This document shows positions 55,162 through 64,000 of a stretch of 64,000 nt of DNA, in pieces. How positions within the stretch are numbered: the first letter of the stretch is position 1; each line of letters opens with the position of its first letter. The stretch is from Ferrigenium kumadai (GTDB lineage Bacteria > Pseudomonadota > Gammaproteobacteria > Burkholderiales > Gallionellaceae). The notes beneath the pieces are model-generated. The model was not told the DNA's origin. It worked only from the letters and a program-made list of their open reading frames with translations, and searched no databases. Position numbers and translations under genes: made by a program. The stretch covers positions 1,984,001 through 2,048,000 of the forward strand of contig NZ_AP019536.1 in the NCBI RefSeq assembly GCF_018324385.1, in the 5' to 3' direction.

Positions 55162-55875
55162 ATGAATCAGCACAACAAACAAGACAAAAACAAACCGCTC
55201 CACATCCATCTCGGAGGCGACGAAGACGAGCACGACGCAGAATTGCTGGATGAAGACGGCTTGCAGGGTGACGGCGAGATTTATGACGATGGAGAGGTAG
55301 AAGTCATCCGCCCCCAGGCGCGCAAGACTGACAGCCCATCTACGCGCGGACGCGGCTTGCGCAACCAGCCCGTGGAGGCAGACGACGAGGAAGAGCTGCC
55401 ACCCAGCAAGACCAAGATCAAGAAGCAGATGCACGAGCTGCGCGACCTCGGCAAGGAACTGACCGAACTGGGCAAGGACCAGCTCGCGCAACTCGACATT
55501 CCCGAAAGCCTGCGCGATGCGATACGCGAGATGCACCGCATCAACTCCTTCGGCGCACAGCGTCGCCAGATCCAGTACATCGGCAAGCTGATGCGCGACG
55601 TGGACCCAGCCCCGATCATCGCCAAGCTGGATGCGTGGAAGGGCAAGTCACAGCAGCACACCGTCCACCTGCACCGGCTGGAACGCTGGCGCGACCGCCT
55701 GCTGGAGAACGACGATGCGCTGACCGAACTGCTCGCCGCACACCCGCAAGCCGATGCGCAACACCTGCGCGCGCTGATCCGCAACGCCAAAAAAGAAAAG
55801 GAGGCCGGGAAGCCTCCTAAGAATTACCGCGAGATCTACCAGATACTGCGCGAGCTCATGCCCGAACCCGATTGA
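55162..55875 (+). CDS. yjgA: Ribosome-associated protein YjgA (DarP, DUF615)
   Basis: YjgA/DarP binds late 50S precursors and aids large-subunit assembly. The 237-residue protein has a low-complexity acidic N-terminus (about 1-75), then the DUF615 helical domain (about 80-237) with TKIKKQMHELRDLGKELTEL and a basic C-terminus ending ELMPEPD. The strongly charged composition fits an rRNA-binding protein. It is divergent from pmbA with a 63-bp spacer. Confidence 0.93.
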   Translation: MNQHNKQDKNKPLHIHLGGDEDEHDAELLDEDGLQGDGEIYDDGEVEVIRPQARKTDSPSTRGRGLRNQPVEADDEEELPPSKTKIKKQMHELRDLGKELTELGKDQLAQLDIPESLRDAIREMHRINSFGAQRRQIQYIGKLMRDVDPAPIIAKLDAWKGKSQQHTVHLHRLERWRDRLLENDDALTELLAAHPQADAQHLRALIRNAKKEKEAGKPPKNYREIYQILRELMPEPD

Positions 55876-55890
55876 TCGAAACAGTCTCTG

Positions 55891-55910
55891 AGGCGGCGCT
55901 TATGCCGCCT
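55891..55910. terminator. Hairpin at the yjgA/MCP convergence
   Basis: AGGCGGC and GCCGCCT form a perfect 7-bp stem with a GCTTAT loop. It overlaps the last codons of the MCP gene and follows the yjgA stop by 15 bp. It probably terminates yjgA; no long U run follows. Confidence 0.5.
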
Positions 55911-57369
55911 TGCCCATGTTCGGGTGCTTGTCGACGACGACCTGGTCGATCACCTGCATCACCTCCAGGCTGGCCTCCTCGGCACATTTGAGCGCGTCGA
56001 ATATCTTGTCCTGCACCGCCTCGTCGCGCTCCCACTTGTGCCCCAGCATCTCGACCATCTCATGCACGCAGCCGTGTACCCTGGCATGCGGCGCGGCCAG
56101 CTTGCGGTATGAAGGCGAGTCGCCGAACACTTCCCTGGCCGGGCCTTCGTACCACTTGCCCAGACGGCAGTTGTGGTGATCGACGCCCACCGCCTTCTTG
56201 AATTCTTCGTTATCCGCATTGCTCACCAAGACATAGGCGCGCTGCTTGTAAATGACGTGGTCCACCTTGACCAGCGAGGCAAAGCTCAGATCCTGCGCGT
56301 AACGCGCGCTCGCCAGTGTGGTGACAGCCGATTCGTAGAACTGTCCGAACTTCTGTTCCAGTCTGCCGATGACCCCCTGCGAAGAATTGGCGATCTCGTG
56401 CATTTCCTCGGAGTCCACCAGCATCTTGGCTGCCTCGCCCTGCAACATCTGCATGATGCGGCCGATCGACTCGGATGCGTTCTTGGTGTTCTCGGCGAGT
56501 TTGCGCACTTCGTCCGCCACCACCGCAAAGCCGCGCCCCGCCTCGCCTGCTCGCGCCGCCTCGATCGCCGCATTCAATGCCAGCAGGTTGGTCTGGTCCG
56601 CGATCGAGGTGATCAGCCCCACCGCCTTGTTGATCTCGGTGCTGCGGGCATTCAGCTGGGTGATCGCCGTATTGGCATGGTTCACCCGCACGACGATGCC
56701 GGACAACCGCTCTACCACATCCTTCACCGATGAACGGCTCTCTTCCGCATCCTCGCGGGTCTGCCTGGACAGCGACGCCAGCTGCTCCATGTTGTCGGTG
56801 ATCACCTTCAGGTCCTGCTGGCTGGACAACAGGTTCTTCAGCAGGTTTTCGGTATTGAGGTGATGTGCGCGCGACAGCATGTTGGTGCGCATCGCCGCGA
56901 GTTTCTGGCCCGCCATCCCCTCAAGCAGAATGTTCTGGTTTTCCAGTCCCTTTCTGAATCCGCCATGCATCCCGCCGCCCATCGCCACGCGGTTGAAGTT
57001 GCCGGCAAGATTGCCGCGGAAGCTCGATTCCTGTTCGCGGAAGAACGCGCCGAGCTGGTCCAGCATGTCGTTCACGCTCCAGCACAGCAGGCTGATCTCG
57101 TCTTTCTGTTCGGATATCCCGGTCACGCGGCTGTTGAATTTCCCCTCGGCGACTTCGTCGATGACCGCCTTCAATCTTGCCACCGGCGCCAGCCAGCGCC
57201 GCGCCAGCCATTGCCCCCAGATCGACACGCCCACGCTGAACACCAGGAAGCCGAGCATGAACGCGTCCACACCATGCCGGGCGAAGCTGGTCAGGATGAT
57301 GACCAGCACGCCGAACGAAAACGACCACAGCAGCGCGGAAAATCTAAATTGCAAGGACGAGTTCGTCAT
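55900..57369 (-). CDS. Methyl-accepting chemotaxis protein with CZB zinc domain
   Basis: A 489-residue chemoreceptor from ATG 57369 ([15 protein letters not shown]), chosen for an AGGGA eight bases upstream. It has two closely spaced membrane helices (about 9-30 and 34-56) with almost no periplasmic loop, then a HAMP-like region, a signalling hairpin ([20 protein letters not shown]) and a C-terminal chemoreceptor zinc-binding (CZB) domain from about residue 365, with [13 protein letters not shown] and the HARVHG histidines. Without a ligand-binding periplasmic domain it probably senses an internal signal, perhaps relayed by the upstream PAS protein whose gene overlaps it by 26 bp. Confidence 0.92.
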   Translation of the reverse strand: MTNSSLQFRFSALLWSFSFGVLVIILTSFARHGVDAFMLGFLVFSVGVSIWGQWLARRWLAPVARLKAVIDEVAEGKFNSRVTGISEQKDEISLLCWSVNDMLDQLGAFFREQESSFRGNLAGNFNRVAMGGGMHGGFRKGLENQNILLEGMAGQKLAAMRTNMLSRAHHLNTENLLKNLLSSQQDLKVITDNMEQLASLSRQTREDAEESRSSVKDVVERLSGIVVRVNHANTAITQLNARSTEINKAVGLITSIADQTNLLALNAAIEAARAGEAGRGFAVVADEVRKLAENTKNASESIGRIMQMLQGEAAKMLVDSEEMHEIANSSQGVIGRLEQKFGQFYESAVTTLASARYAQDLSFASLVKVDHVIYKQRAYVLVSNADNEEFKKAVGVDHHNCRLGKWYEGPAREVFGDSPSYRKLAAPHARVHGCVHEMVEMLGHKWERDEAVQDKIFDALKCAEEASLEVMQVIDQVVVDKHPNMGKAA

Positions 57370-57862
57370 AGCTGAGTCCCTTTTCATTCAATATGTCGAC
57401 CAGTATCTTGGTGGAGGCTGCGATGGCATTGGCCGGCCCCGCTTTCTTTTCCGCTTCCAGCATCGCGGCATACACCGCACTCGCGGTCTGCACACCGCTC
57501 AGCTTGGGTTTGCGGCGCACCGAAAAATAGCCTGTGATGTTTCCCGCCGGATCGAATGTCGGCGTGACGTTGGTGAACACCCAGTAGAAGCCGCCGTCCT
57601 TGGCCATGTTCTTCACATAGGCGAAGCACTCCTCGCGATTCTGGATCTTGTCCCACAGCAGCTTGAATACCGCGCGCGGCATGTCCGGGTGACGGATGAT
57701 GTTGTGCTGGGCGCCAATCAACTCGGACTCGCTGTAGCCTGAGAATTCGATGAAGATGCGGTTGCCATACGTGATACGGCCTTTGAGATCGGTCATGGAG
57801 ACGATAAAATCGTCCTCACGCATCACCCGCTCTACCGATGTAGGGGTAATATTTCTTTTCAT
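57344..57862 (-). CDS. Aer-type PAS-domain protein
   Basis: A 172-residue cytoplasmic protein with one Aer-like PAS domain (about 17-118): [19 protein letters not shown], then [21 protein letters not shown], and [14 protein letters not shown]. In Aer this fold binds FAD and reports redox or oxygen state. Here the PAS domain is a separate protein, with a helical tail, and its gene overlaps the MCP that lacks a sensing domain, so the pair may form a split aerotaxis receptor. FAD binding is inferred from the family. Confidence 0.88.
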   Translation of the reverse strand: MKRNITPTSVERVMREDDFIVSMTDLKGRITYGNRIFIEFSGYSESELIGAQHNIIRHPDMPRAVFKLLWDKIQNREECFAYVKNMAKDGGFYWVFTNVTPTFDPAGNITGYFSVRRKPKLSGVQTASAVYAAMLEAEKKAGPANAIAASTKILVDILNEKGLSYDELVLAI

Positions 57863-57991
57863 GGTTTCTCCACCCAGACTGCTTCTTATTAATCAATCGT
57901 CGGTTTCGCTCTTATCGGCGGTTCCGGTGATTACTTTAACGTGATTTTAATCCGAACCGTTGACCGCGTGATCCAGCGAACAGAGGAAGAA

Positions 57992-58654
57992 ATGCCCGGC
58001 AATCTTGCAAGCATCACCATCGAATCCGGCAAAAACCCGCGCCACAGCATCATCTGGCTGCATGGCCTGGGAGCGGACGGACACGACTTCGAACCCGTCG
58101 TCGACGAGCTCAGACTGCCCTGCTCAATGCGCTATATTTTTCCCCACGCGCCCATGCGCCCGGTGACCATCAACGGCGGATTTGTCATGCGCGCCTGGTA
58201 TGACATCGCCAGCCAGGATATCGGCGCCCGGCAGGATGCCGAAGGAATCCGCACCTCTCAGGCCGCCATCGAGGCACTGATCGCCCAGGAAATCGCGGGC
58301 GGCATCACGCCGAGCAACATATTCCTGGCCGGTTTCTCACAAGGCGGCGCGATCGCACTGCACACCGCGTTGCGCCAGAGTGCGCCGCTGGGCGGCGTGC
58401 TGGCACTGTCCACCTACCTGCCGCTGGCGGACAGCCTGCCTGCCGAGATGCAGCAAGCCACGCGGACAACACCGGTCTTCATGGCGCATGGCCGCAGCGA
58501 TTTGGTCGTGCCATACAAGCTGGGCGTCGATTCAAGGGAGGCGCTGCTGGAGCTGGGTTACGCGGTGGAATGGCATGAATACGCGATGCCGCATTCGGTA
58601 TGCGATGCTGAATTGAAGGATATCGAAAGCTGGCTGTCCGCGCGGGTTCAGTAG
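57992..58654 (+). CDS. Alpha/beta-hydrolase, carboxylesterase/phospholipase family
   Basis: A 220-residue serine hydrolase from ATG 57992, with AGAGGAAGAA directly upstream. The nucleophile elbow is GFSQGG (S116); the likely acid is D170 (HGRSDLVVP) and the histidine H201 (AMPHSV), giving a complete triad. HGLGADGHDF near residue 24 is the oxyanion segment. It matches the carboxylesterase 2 / lysophospholipase-like family; the natural substrate is unknown. It overlaps the next minus-strand gene by 7 bp at the 3' end. Confidence 0.9.
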   Translation: MPGNLASITIESGKNPRHSIIWLHGLGADGHDFEPVVDELRLPCSMRYIFPHAPMRPVTINGGFVMRAWYDIASQDIGARQDAEGIRTSQAAIEALIAQEIAGGITPSNIFLAGFSQGGAIALHTALRQSAPLGGVLALSTYLPLADSLPAEMQQATRTTPVFMAHGRSDLVVPYKLGVDSREALLELGYAVEWHEYAMPHSVCDAELKDIESWLSARVQ

Positions 58655-60180
58655 TCCCCGTCGCCACCGGCTTCCTGCTCGACAAGCCGGAAACGCGCCA
58701 GATCGCAATCGAGGCCGTGTTCCTGCAGGCCCGCCGGAATCAACAGGTAATGCTTGCCGTTCAAACCGGTCTTCAGGCTGCGGTGCATGGAAAAAGTATC
58801 CGCCTTCATCAACAGGCGGACCTCGCCGTCCGGCTCGCCCGGTTTCGCTTGCAGCCACAGCGCGGGCAGCCCGTCATCCACCCCGCCGCCGCTCGGGCTC
58901 AAGACCACACCGACGGCATGGCTGGACAGTATCTCCGCGCCCACATGCAACAGATTGGCGTCGTCGCGCATCAGGCGGCGCACCACGGCAGCCCCCCAGT
59001 GCGACACGCTGCCCGGCCGCACCCCGAGCAGGGTGCCGATGCGTATGCCGTCGATTCCCTGCGCCGGCAACACGGCACGGAACCCGCTGCTGCTGATGTC
59101 CTCGATCTCCCAGTACACCGCACGATCTTCGCCGTTTTCCGGAGAGGCACCGGCGCGCTCGACCACCTTGGCAAAGCCGCTCACCACGTTCATGTCGATC
59201 TTGATGCTGCGGCGCACGCTGCGGCGCAACGGCGGATCAGTGAGATATTCCAGCAGATGCCGGGCTGCGCCGCGCACTCGTTCCGCCTCATATGCCCCGC
59301 CCAGGTTCAACTCGTCCGGCACGACATTCTTGTCCAGCGTCTTGAGCAGACTTTCCAGTTTCGGCTGCATCGCCGACATGTCGACGAAACGCATGGACGG
59401 ATGCACGGTGCTGTCCACCTTGACCCGCATCGGCGCGGCCGGACGTTCCAGGTCGAAGCTGAACAGGCTGTTCGCGCCCAACTGCGCACCGAGTTCTATC
59501 GCAGCGCAATATTGACCGACGATGCGCTCGACGAAGTGGATATCCAGCGGACTCAACGCACTGACCCCGCAGCCATACCAGCCCAGCAAATGCCCCGCCA
59601 CCAACCGCACCGAGGTGTTGCCGCCCACGCCGGGATATAGTGCGACAGGAGCATCCAGATAGTTCTGTTGCTCGGCGTGCCGGTACAGTTTCGCGAGGTC
59701 GGTCCAGATGCTGCTGCCGGCAGGACAGTAATGCGCGCAGGCATATTTCTGCCGCCTGGCCAAGGCATGCATCGCACGTGTGGCGATCAGCGGCACATGC
59801 TCCCTGAGCGCGCCGCCGCCCTTGTCGCCGCTGCTGTAGCGGTCGAACAGCACGCCATATGCATTGGCGGAATGACGGTAGAAATTGTCCAGTGCCAGCC
59901 ACAGCCGGTTCTCCTGGAACTTGCCGAGTTCCCCGGGAGTGAAGTAATCGCGCGCCAGCTTATGCACATGAGGCTGTGCGGTCTCGTCGAGCAGGCGCAA
60001 CACGGCGAACTGGTGTTCCAGCCGAAAGTCGACATGGTCCGACACCGATTCGATCCACTCGGTCAGCTCTCCCAGCGATTTGTGCGCATCGTTCTTCGGC
60101 AAGTCTTCCAGCAACGCCTGTGCGGACTTGATGTCCGCCATGGGGTGATCGTTTTTTTTGCCGAACAGAGCCGATAACAT
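58648..60180 (-). CDS. Large uncharacterised cytoplasmic protein with a possible PilZ-like domain
   Basis: A 510-residue protein from ATG 60180 (MLSALFGKKNDHPMADIKSA) with GAGG five bases upstream. Residues about 1-300 look helical, with no signal peptide or membrane helix. Around residues 350-400, WEIEDISSSGFRAVLPA followed by IRIGTLLGVRP and WGAAVVRRL is a beta-rich block resembling a PilZ domain with its D-x-S-x-x-G part, although the upstream RxxxR signature is only partly matched (RRSVRRSIK lies some 40 residues earlier). I do not recognise the full family. It is convergent with the esterase and divergent from aat. Confidence 0.7.
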   Translation of the reverse strand: MLSALFGKKNDHPMADIKSAQALLEDLPKNDAHKSLGELTEWIESVSDHVDFRLEHQFAVLRLLDETAQPHVHKLARDYFTPGELGKFQENRLWLALDNFYRHSANAYGVLFDRYSSGDKGGGALREHVPLIATRAMHALARRQKYACAHYCPAGSSIWTDLAKLYRHAEQQNYLDAPVALYPGVGGNTSVRLVAGHLLGWYGCGVSALSPLDIHFVERIVGQYCAAIELGAQLGANSLFSFDLERPAAPMRVKVDSTVHPSMRFVDMSAMQPKLESLLKTLDKNVVPDELNLGGAYEAERVRGAARHLLEYLTDPPLRRSVRRSIKIDMNVVSGFAKVVERAGASPENGEDRAVYWEIEDISSSGFRAVLPAQGIDGIRIGTLLGVRPGSVSHWGAAVVRRLMRDDANLLHVGAEILSSHAVGVVLSPSGGGVDDGLPALWLQAKPGEPDGEVRLLMKADTFSMHRSLKTGLNGKHYLLIPAGLQEHGLDCDLARFRLVEQEAGGDGDY

Positions 60181-60267
60181 CGCCACCTCGCCACCACGAT
60201 AGTCTTTGACCGTGGCAATATAAGCACAAAATACCCCTAATGAATATATGCCAAAAGGTCTAGTCCG

Positions 60268-60963
60268 ATGATCCCCTGGCTCACCGACAGTACCGACTTC
60301 CCCCCCGTCGAACTAGCGCTACGCTCGCCCAACGGCCTGCTCGCTGCGGGAGGCGACCTGTCCGTTCCGCGCCTGTTGTCAGCCTACCGGCACGGCATCT
60401 TCCCGTGGTTCAACCCGGACGAACCGATCCTGTGGTGGAGCCCTGATCCGCGCATGGTGCTGATACCAAGCGAGTTCAAGATCTCGCGCTCGCTCGGCAG
60501 GATCCTGCGCAACGGCAGGCACGAGGTGCGTTTCGATACCGCCTTCGAGCAGGTGATGCGCGCCTGCGCCGCACCGCGCGAAGGGGCAAGCGGCACCTGG
60601 ATACACGATGAGATGATCGCGGCCTATTGCGCGCTGCATGAACTGGGTTACGCACATTCGGTCGAAACATGGGTAGATGGCGAACTGGCGGGCGGCTTGT
60701 ACGGCATGGGCATCGGGCGCATGTTCTACGGAGAATCCATGTTCAGCCGGAGGACCGATGCCTCCAAGATCGCACTGGCGCACCTCACCAGACAGCTCGA
60801 TCGGTGGCAGTTCGGCATGATCGATTGCCAGATGAACACGCCGCATCTCGCCTCACTCGGCGCGCGCGAAATCCCGCGGGCCGAATTCATCGCGCGGCTG
60901 CAGGAATTGATACACTGTGAACCGGTAACCAACTGGGAATTCGACCCCGACCTTTTCAGATGA
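60268..60963 (+). CDS. aat: Leucyl/phenylalanyl-tRNA-protein transferase
   Basis: Aat adds leucine or phenylalanine from charged tRNA to proteins with N-terminal arginine or lysine, marking them for ClpS-ClpAP degradation. The 231-residue protein begins [20 protein letters not shown] and contains the signature [21 protein letters not shown] and [20 protein letters not shown] segments and a [18 protein letters not shown] region. It overlaps bpt by four bases, so both N-degron transferases are co-expressed. Confidence 0.97.
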   Translation: MIPWLTDSTDFPPVELALRSPNGLLAAGGDLSVPRLLSAYRHGIFPWFNPDEPILWWSPDPRMVLIPSEFKISRSLGRILRNGRHEVRFDTAFEQVMRACAAPREGASGTWIHDEMIAAYCALHELGYAHSVETWVDGELAGGLYGMGIGRMFYGESMFSRRTDASKIALAHLTRQLDRWQFGMIDCQMNTPHLASLGAREIPRAEFIARLQELIHCEPVTNWEFDPDLFR

Positions 60964-61709
60964 GCCTGCTGAACGACATCCCGCTCACCGCGCTGCATTT
61001 TTACCTGACGGCGCCTTATCCTTGCAGCTACCTGCCGGAGATCCAGGCGCGCTCGCAGGTCGCCACGCCCGCCTTCCTGATCAGCGCGCCGGTGTATTCG
61101 GAACTGGTGCTACACGGCTTCCGCCGCAGCGGGACTTATACCTACCGTCCGCATTGCGATGCGTGCCGCGCCTGCGTGCCGATGCGCGTGTCAGCCAGAC
61201 AGTTCGCGCCGGACCGCTCGCAACGGCGCGCCTGGGCGCGGCACGCGAATCTCGAGGCGACGCTGCACCCCTTGCAGAACAAGGACGAGTATTACGAGCT
61301 CTACCAGCGTTACCAGCAGGCGCGCCACAAGGACGGCGGCATGGACAACGACGACCGCGATTCGTACCAGAACTTCCTGCTGCAAAGCCATGTGGATTCG
61401 GTACTGGTGGAGTTCCGAGAGAAAGGCGTGCTGCGCATGGTCAGCGTGATCGACCTGCTCAGCGACGGCCTGTCCTCGGTCTACACCTTCTACGATCCCG
61501 ACCTGCCGCACGCCAGCCTCGGTGTCTACAACGTTCTGTGGCAGATCGAACTGTGCCGCAAGCTCGAACTGGAGTTCGTCTATCTCGGCTACTGGATCAG
61601 GGAGAGCCGCAAGATGGCCTACAAGACCCGCTACCAGCCCGCGGAGGGGCTGATCGACGGCGTCTGGCAACCGCTGGTTGCCGACATGGACGAAGGAGAA
61701 AGATCATGA
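60960..61709 (+). CDS. bpt: Aspartate/glutamate leucyltransferase (Bpt, ATE1-like)
   Basis: Bpt adds leucine to N-terminal aspartate or glutamate, feeding substrates into the same pathway as Aat. The 249-residue protein begins [20 protein letters not shown]. The cysteine cluster [12 protein letters not shown] (following PH) and the [12 protein letters not shown]-type region are typical of the ATE1-related family. It is sandwiched by four-base overlaps between aat and the membrane-protein gene. Confidence 0.94.
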   Translation: MSLLNDIPLTALHFYLTAPYPCSYLPEIQARSQVATPAFLISAPVYSELVLHGFRRSGTYTYRPHCDACRACVPMRVSARQFAPDRSQRRAWARHANLEATLHPLQNKDEYYELYQRYQQARHKDGGMDNDDRDSYQNFLLQSHVDSVLVEFREKGVLRMVSVIDLLSDGLSSVYTFYDPDLPHASLGVYNVLWQIELCRKLELEFVYLGYWIRESRKMAYKTRYQPAEGLIDGVWQPLVADMDEGERS

Positions 61710-62581
61710 AGACACGTCTCGGTATTTTTGTCCTCGCGCTGCTGCTGTTGCCGTTCGCGGGAATGCTGTTGAGCGGCAAGGAGTGGAGCGAACTCGCCTC
61801 CTTCGCGGCGCAGACCGACGGCACCGCCGCCACGGTGATCGTCGCGCTGGCGCTGCTGTGCGCCCTGCTGCTCACCAACCTCGTCGTGACGTTGCGTACC
61901 GGCAACAACCCGCTCAAAGTGCAGCGCAACTACTTCCTCGCCGTCGGCAGCGCAAGCGCCATGCTCGGCTGGCTGCTGGCTTACCTGAACCACTACGCCG
62001 CCAGCTGGTCGGCGGCGCAGGAGAACACCGTCTGGCAGATCGCCCTCGACACCCTGCTGTTCGCGCTGCTCGCTCCCGCGGTATTGAGCCTGCGCGCCCT
62101 GCTCGGCTCGTTCGCGGGCCTGCTCCAGCGCCTCGCCCGCGGCCCGTCCATCCCCGCACCGTCTGCGGAAACGCAGGCTTTCATCCTGACGCCGCTCGCC
62201 GCGCTGGGTCTGATCGGCGGCGCGGCATGGCCGGCGCAGCTGTTCTGGCTGCTGTGGTTATCCCCCTTGCTGTTGCTGGCCGCGCTGCAACTGCTGTGGC
62301 ACGAGAGCACTGTCTTCTCCGGCGTGAAGTCCGGAGACTGGGGGCGCGCAGTCTGCGCCGCGATATCCGGCCTGGTCGTCGGCAACCTCGCCGTGTTCGG
62401 CTATCAGGCAGTGGGCGGTGAGCTGCAGGTCAACCTGCTGCTCGCACAAGCAGGCTATATACTGTTCGGCCTGCTATGCCTGCAGCTTGGCGATATCATC
62501 GCCGAACAATGGCGCGGCAAGACCCGCTTCGAGTTATTCAAGAGAAAACCGTTTCCTATTCCCGTCACCACCAAGAAATGA
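61706..62581 (+). CDS. Integral membrane protein of unknown function
   Basis: A 291-residue hydrophobic protein from ATG 61706 ([19 protein letters not shown]), with AAGGAGAAAG just upstream and ATGA overlaps on both sides (bpt and pyrD). About seven hydrophobic segments are spread along the whole length, separated by short charged loops; the tail ([18 protein letters not shown]) is basic. I recognise no family or catalytic motif. The tight coupling suggests co-production with bpt and pyrD but gives no function. Confidence 0.78.
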   Translation: MKTRLGIFVLALLLLPFAGMLLSGKEWSELASFAAQTDGTAATVIVALALLCALLLTNLVVTLRTGNNPLKVQRNYFLAVGSASAMLGWLLAYLNHYAASWSAAQENTVWQIALDTLLFALLAPAVLSLRALLGSFAGLLQRLARGPSIPAPSAETQAFILTPLAALGLIGGAAWPAQLFWLLWLSPLLLLAALQLLWHESTVFSGVKSGDWGRAVCAAISGLVVGNLAVFGYQAVGGELQVNLLLAQAGYILFGLLCLQLGDIIAEQWRGKTRFELFKRKPFPIPVTTKK

Positions 62582-63609
62582 ATCCGTATAACCTGCTTCG
62601 CCCCGCGCTGTTCGCGCTCGACGCCGAAACGGCGCACCACCTCACCCTCAACACCCTGAATGCGGCGCACCGCCTCGGCCTGCTGCCGCTGGCCGCGCGC
62701 CGTCCCGCCGACGATCCTCGCACCGTGATGGGACTGACCTTCCCCAACCCGGTCGGACTTGCAGCCGGACTGGACAAGAACGGCGAGTGCATCGATGCAC
62801 TCGCAGCGCTCGGCTTCGGCTTCATCGAGATCGGCACCATCACCCCGCTGTCGCAGCCGGGCAACCCCAAGCCGCGCATGTTCCGCCTGCCCGAGGCACA
62901 GGGCGTCATCAACCGCATGGGCTTCAACAACGACGGCGTGGATGCGCTGATCGCGAACGTGCAGCGCGCGAACTTCAAGGGCATCCTGGGCATCAACATC
63001 GGCAAGAACGCCGTCACGCCGATCGAAAAAGCGGCGGACGATTACCTGATCTGCCTGCGCAAGGTGTACATCCACGCCAGCTACGTCACCGTCAACATCT
63101 CCTCGCCCAACACCAAGAACCTGCGCCAGTTGCAGGGCGGCGACGAGCTCGATGCCCTGCTCGCGCAACTGAAAGCCGAGCAGGAGAAGCTCGCGCAACA
63201 GCATGGGCGTTACGTGCCCCTGGCGGTGAAGATCGCGCCCGACCTCGACGGCGAGCAGATCAAGCAGATCGCCGCGCTGCTCACCAAGCACCGCATCGAC
63301 GGCGTGATCGCCACGAACACCACGCTTTCGCGCGAGGGCGTGGAGAACCTGCCGCACGGCAATGAGACCGGCGGACTCTCCGGCGCGCCGGTACGCGACA
63401 GATCCACCGCCGTCATCCGCGCACTCGCCGCCGAACTCAAGGGCGCGCTGCCCATCATCGGCGTGGGCGGCATCCTCAACGGCGCGGACGCGGTGGAGAA
63501 GATGCAAGCAGGCGCATCGCTGGTGCAGGTCTACAGCGGCCTGGTCTACCGCGGCACCGATCTGGTGGCGGAATGCGCCGAAGCCATCCGGCGCATGAAC
63601 GCCCGGTGA
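62578..63609 (+). CDS. pyrD: Dihydroorotate dehydrogenase (quinone)
   Basis: PyrD oxidises dihydroorotate to orotate in pyrimidine synthesis and passes electrons to quinone at the inner membrane. ATG 62578 gives [20 protein letters not shown] and 343 residues; it overlaps the previous stop by four bases. The N-terminal helical membrane-associated segment identifies class 2. FMN-binding and catalytic motifs are [24 protein letters not shown] and [12 protein letters not shown] (catalytic serine). IGVGGI marks the phosphate-binding region. Confidence 0.97.
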   Translation: MNPYNLLRPALFALDAETAHHLTLNTLNAAHRLGLLPLAARRPADDPRTVMGLTFPNPVGLAAGLDKNGECIDALAALGFGFIEIGTITPLSQPGNPKPRMFRLPEAQGVINRMGFNNDGVDALIANVQRANFKGILGINIGKNAVTPIEKAADDYLICLRKVYIHASYVTVNISSPNTKNLRQLQGGDELDALLAQLKAEQEKLAQQHGRYVPLAVKIAPDLDGEQIKQIAALLTKHRIDGVIATNTTLSREGVENLPHGNETGGLSGAPVRDRSTAVIRALAAELKGALPIIGVGGILNGADAVEKMQAGASLVQVYSGLVYRGTDLVAECAEAIRRMNAR

Positions 63610-64000
63610 CACATCCCAACTTCTCCTCGCTCACGCCGGACTGCGTGCTGAACGCGCTGGAGCATCTCGGCCTGCGCAGCGACGGGCGCCTGCTGGCGCT
63701 GAACAGCTACGAGAACCGCGTGTATCAGGTCGGTATCGAAGACGGCGCGCCGCTGGTGGCGAAGTTCTACCGCCCCGCGCGCTGGACCGACGCGGCGATC
63801 CTCGAAGAGCTCGCCTTCGTGCAGGAACTGGCCGAGCGCGAGATTCCCGTGGTGCCCGCGCTGGACATCGGCGGCAAGACGCTGCACCACTTCGAGGGTT
63901 TCCGCTTCGCCGTCTTCCCCAAGCACGGCGGACGCGCGCCCGAACTGGAAGACCGCGACACGCTGGAATGGATGGGGCGTTTCCTCGGACGCATCCACGC
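63606..64000 (+). CDS. srkA: Stress response kinase A (YihE/SrkA), N-terminal part (cut by window edge)
   Basis: The GTG at 63606 overlaps the pyrD stop by four bases (GTGA). About 131 residues are visible, starting (M)[20 protein letters not shown]. The pattern [19 protein letters not shown] and then [19 protein letters not shown], with the lysine in VAKFYRP, is characteristic of the aminoglycoside-phosphotransferase-fold kinase SrkA, which protects E. coli from stress-induced death. The catalytic loop and C-terminus lie beyond the window. Confidence 0.9.
   Translation, partial: MTHPNFSSLTPDCVLNALEHLGLRSDGRLLALNSYENRVYQVGIEDGAPLVAKFYRPARWTDAAILEELAFVQELAEREIPVVPALDIGGKTLHHFEGFRFAVFPKHGGRAPELEDRDTLEWMGRFLGRIH

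Overview
The window looks like a chromosomal segment of a GC-rich betaproteobacterium, most likely in the Nitrosomonadales (Gallionella/Sideroxydans-like). The reasons are the gene order tRNA-Tyr/Gly/Thr-tuf-tRNA-Trp-secE-nusG-rplKAJL-rpoBC-rpsLG-fusA, the hisDG-murA-ibaG-mlaBCDEF block, and the protein sequences themselves. The lineage is inferred from gene order and protein recognition; no database search was possible.

Layout. 1-15041 (minus strand): a large translation and transcription block reading from a strong sigma70-type promoter (15013-15041) through three tRNAs, tuf, tRNA-Trp, secE-nusG, the L11/L1 and L10/L12 operons, rpoBC, rpsL, rpsG and a truncated fusA. 15124-21670 (minus): hisD and short-form hisG, murA, the BolA-like ibaG, and a complete mlaBCDEF set for retrograde phospholipid transport. 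21896-33744 (plus): a ten-gene MSHA-type type IV pilus operon: ATPase/SPOR protein, secretin, TPR protein, c-di-GMP-type assembly ATPase, platform protein, three inner-membrane/periplasmic alignment proteins and two unusual pilin-like proteins. 33861-34626: a lone integron-type gene cassette. 34707-39524 (minus): DUF1615 lipoprotein, cysS (with a REP palindrome inserted in frame), universal stress protein, glnS. 39700-43772 (plus): TPR/NTF2-like protein, L,D-transpeptidase, cyclophilin, lpxH, small Rossmann protein. 43817-48545 (minus): tpx, nuclease, pgpA, thiL, nusB, ribH, ribBA. 48655-49628 (plus): DUF3175 gene, then a second lone cassette. 49648-49966: dispersed hairpin-rich repeat. 49989-55098 (minus): ribE, ribD, nrdR, glyA, pmbA. 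55162-64000: yjgA, an MCP plus Aer-type PAS gene pair, a carboxylesterase, a large uncharacterised protein, the aat-bpt N-degron transferase pair, a membrane protein, pyrD and a truncated srkA.

How the genes work together. Most of the window is core machinery arranged in tightly packed, often ATGA-overlapping operons, with riboflavin synthesis split into ribBA-ribH-nusB and ribD-ribE groups. The accessory content is the pilus operon, whose ATPase carries MshEN-type repeats suggesting c-di-GMP gating, the chemotaxis pair, and two isolated gene cassettes.

The most interesting signal is the cassettes. At 33.9-34.6 kb and 49.0-49.6 kb, two separate AT-richer single-gene units each encode a small protein with three predicted membrane helices and end in a structure with the hallmarks of an integron attC recombination site: imperfect inverted arms with extrahelical bases, and a terminal GTTAGC core. 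No integron integrase lies in the window. They look like solitary cassettes inserted at secondary chromosomal sites, carrying uncharacterised membrane proteins.
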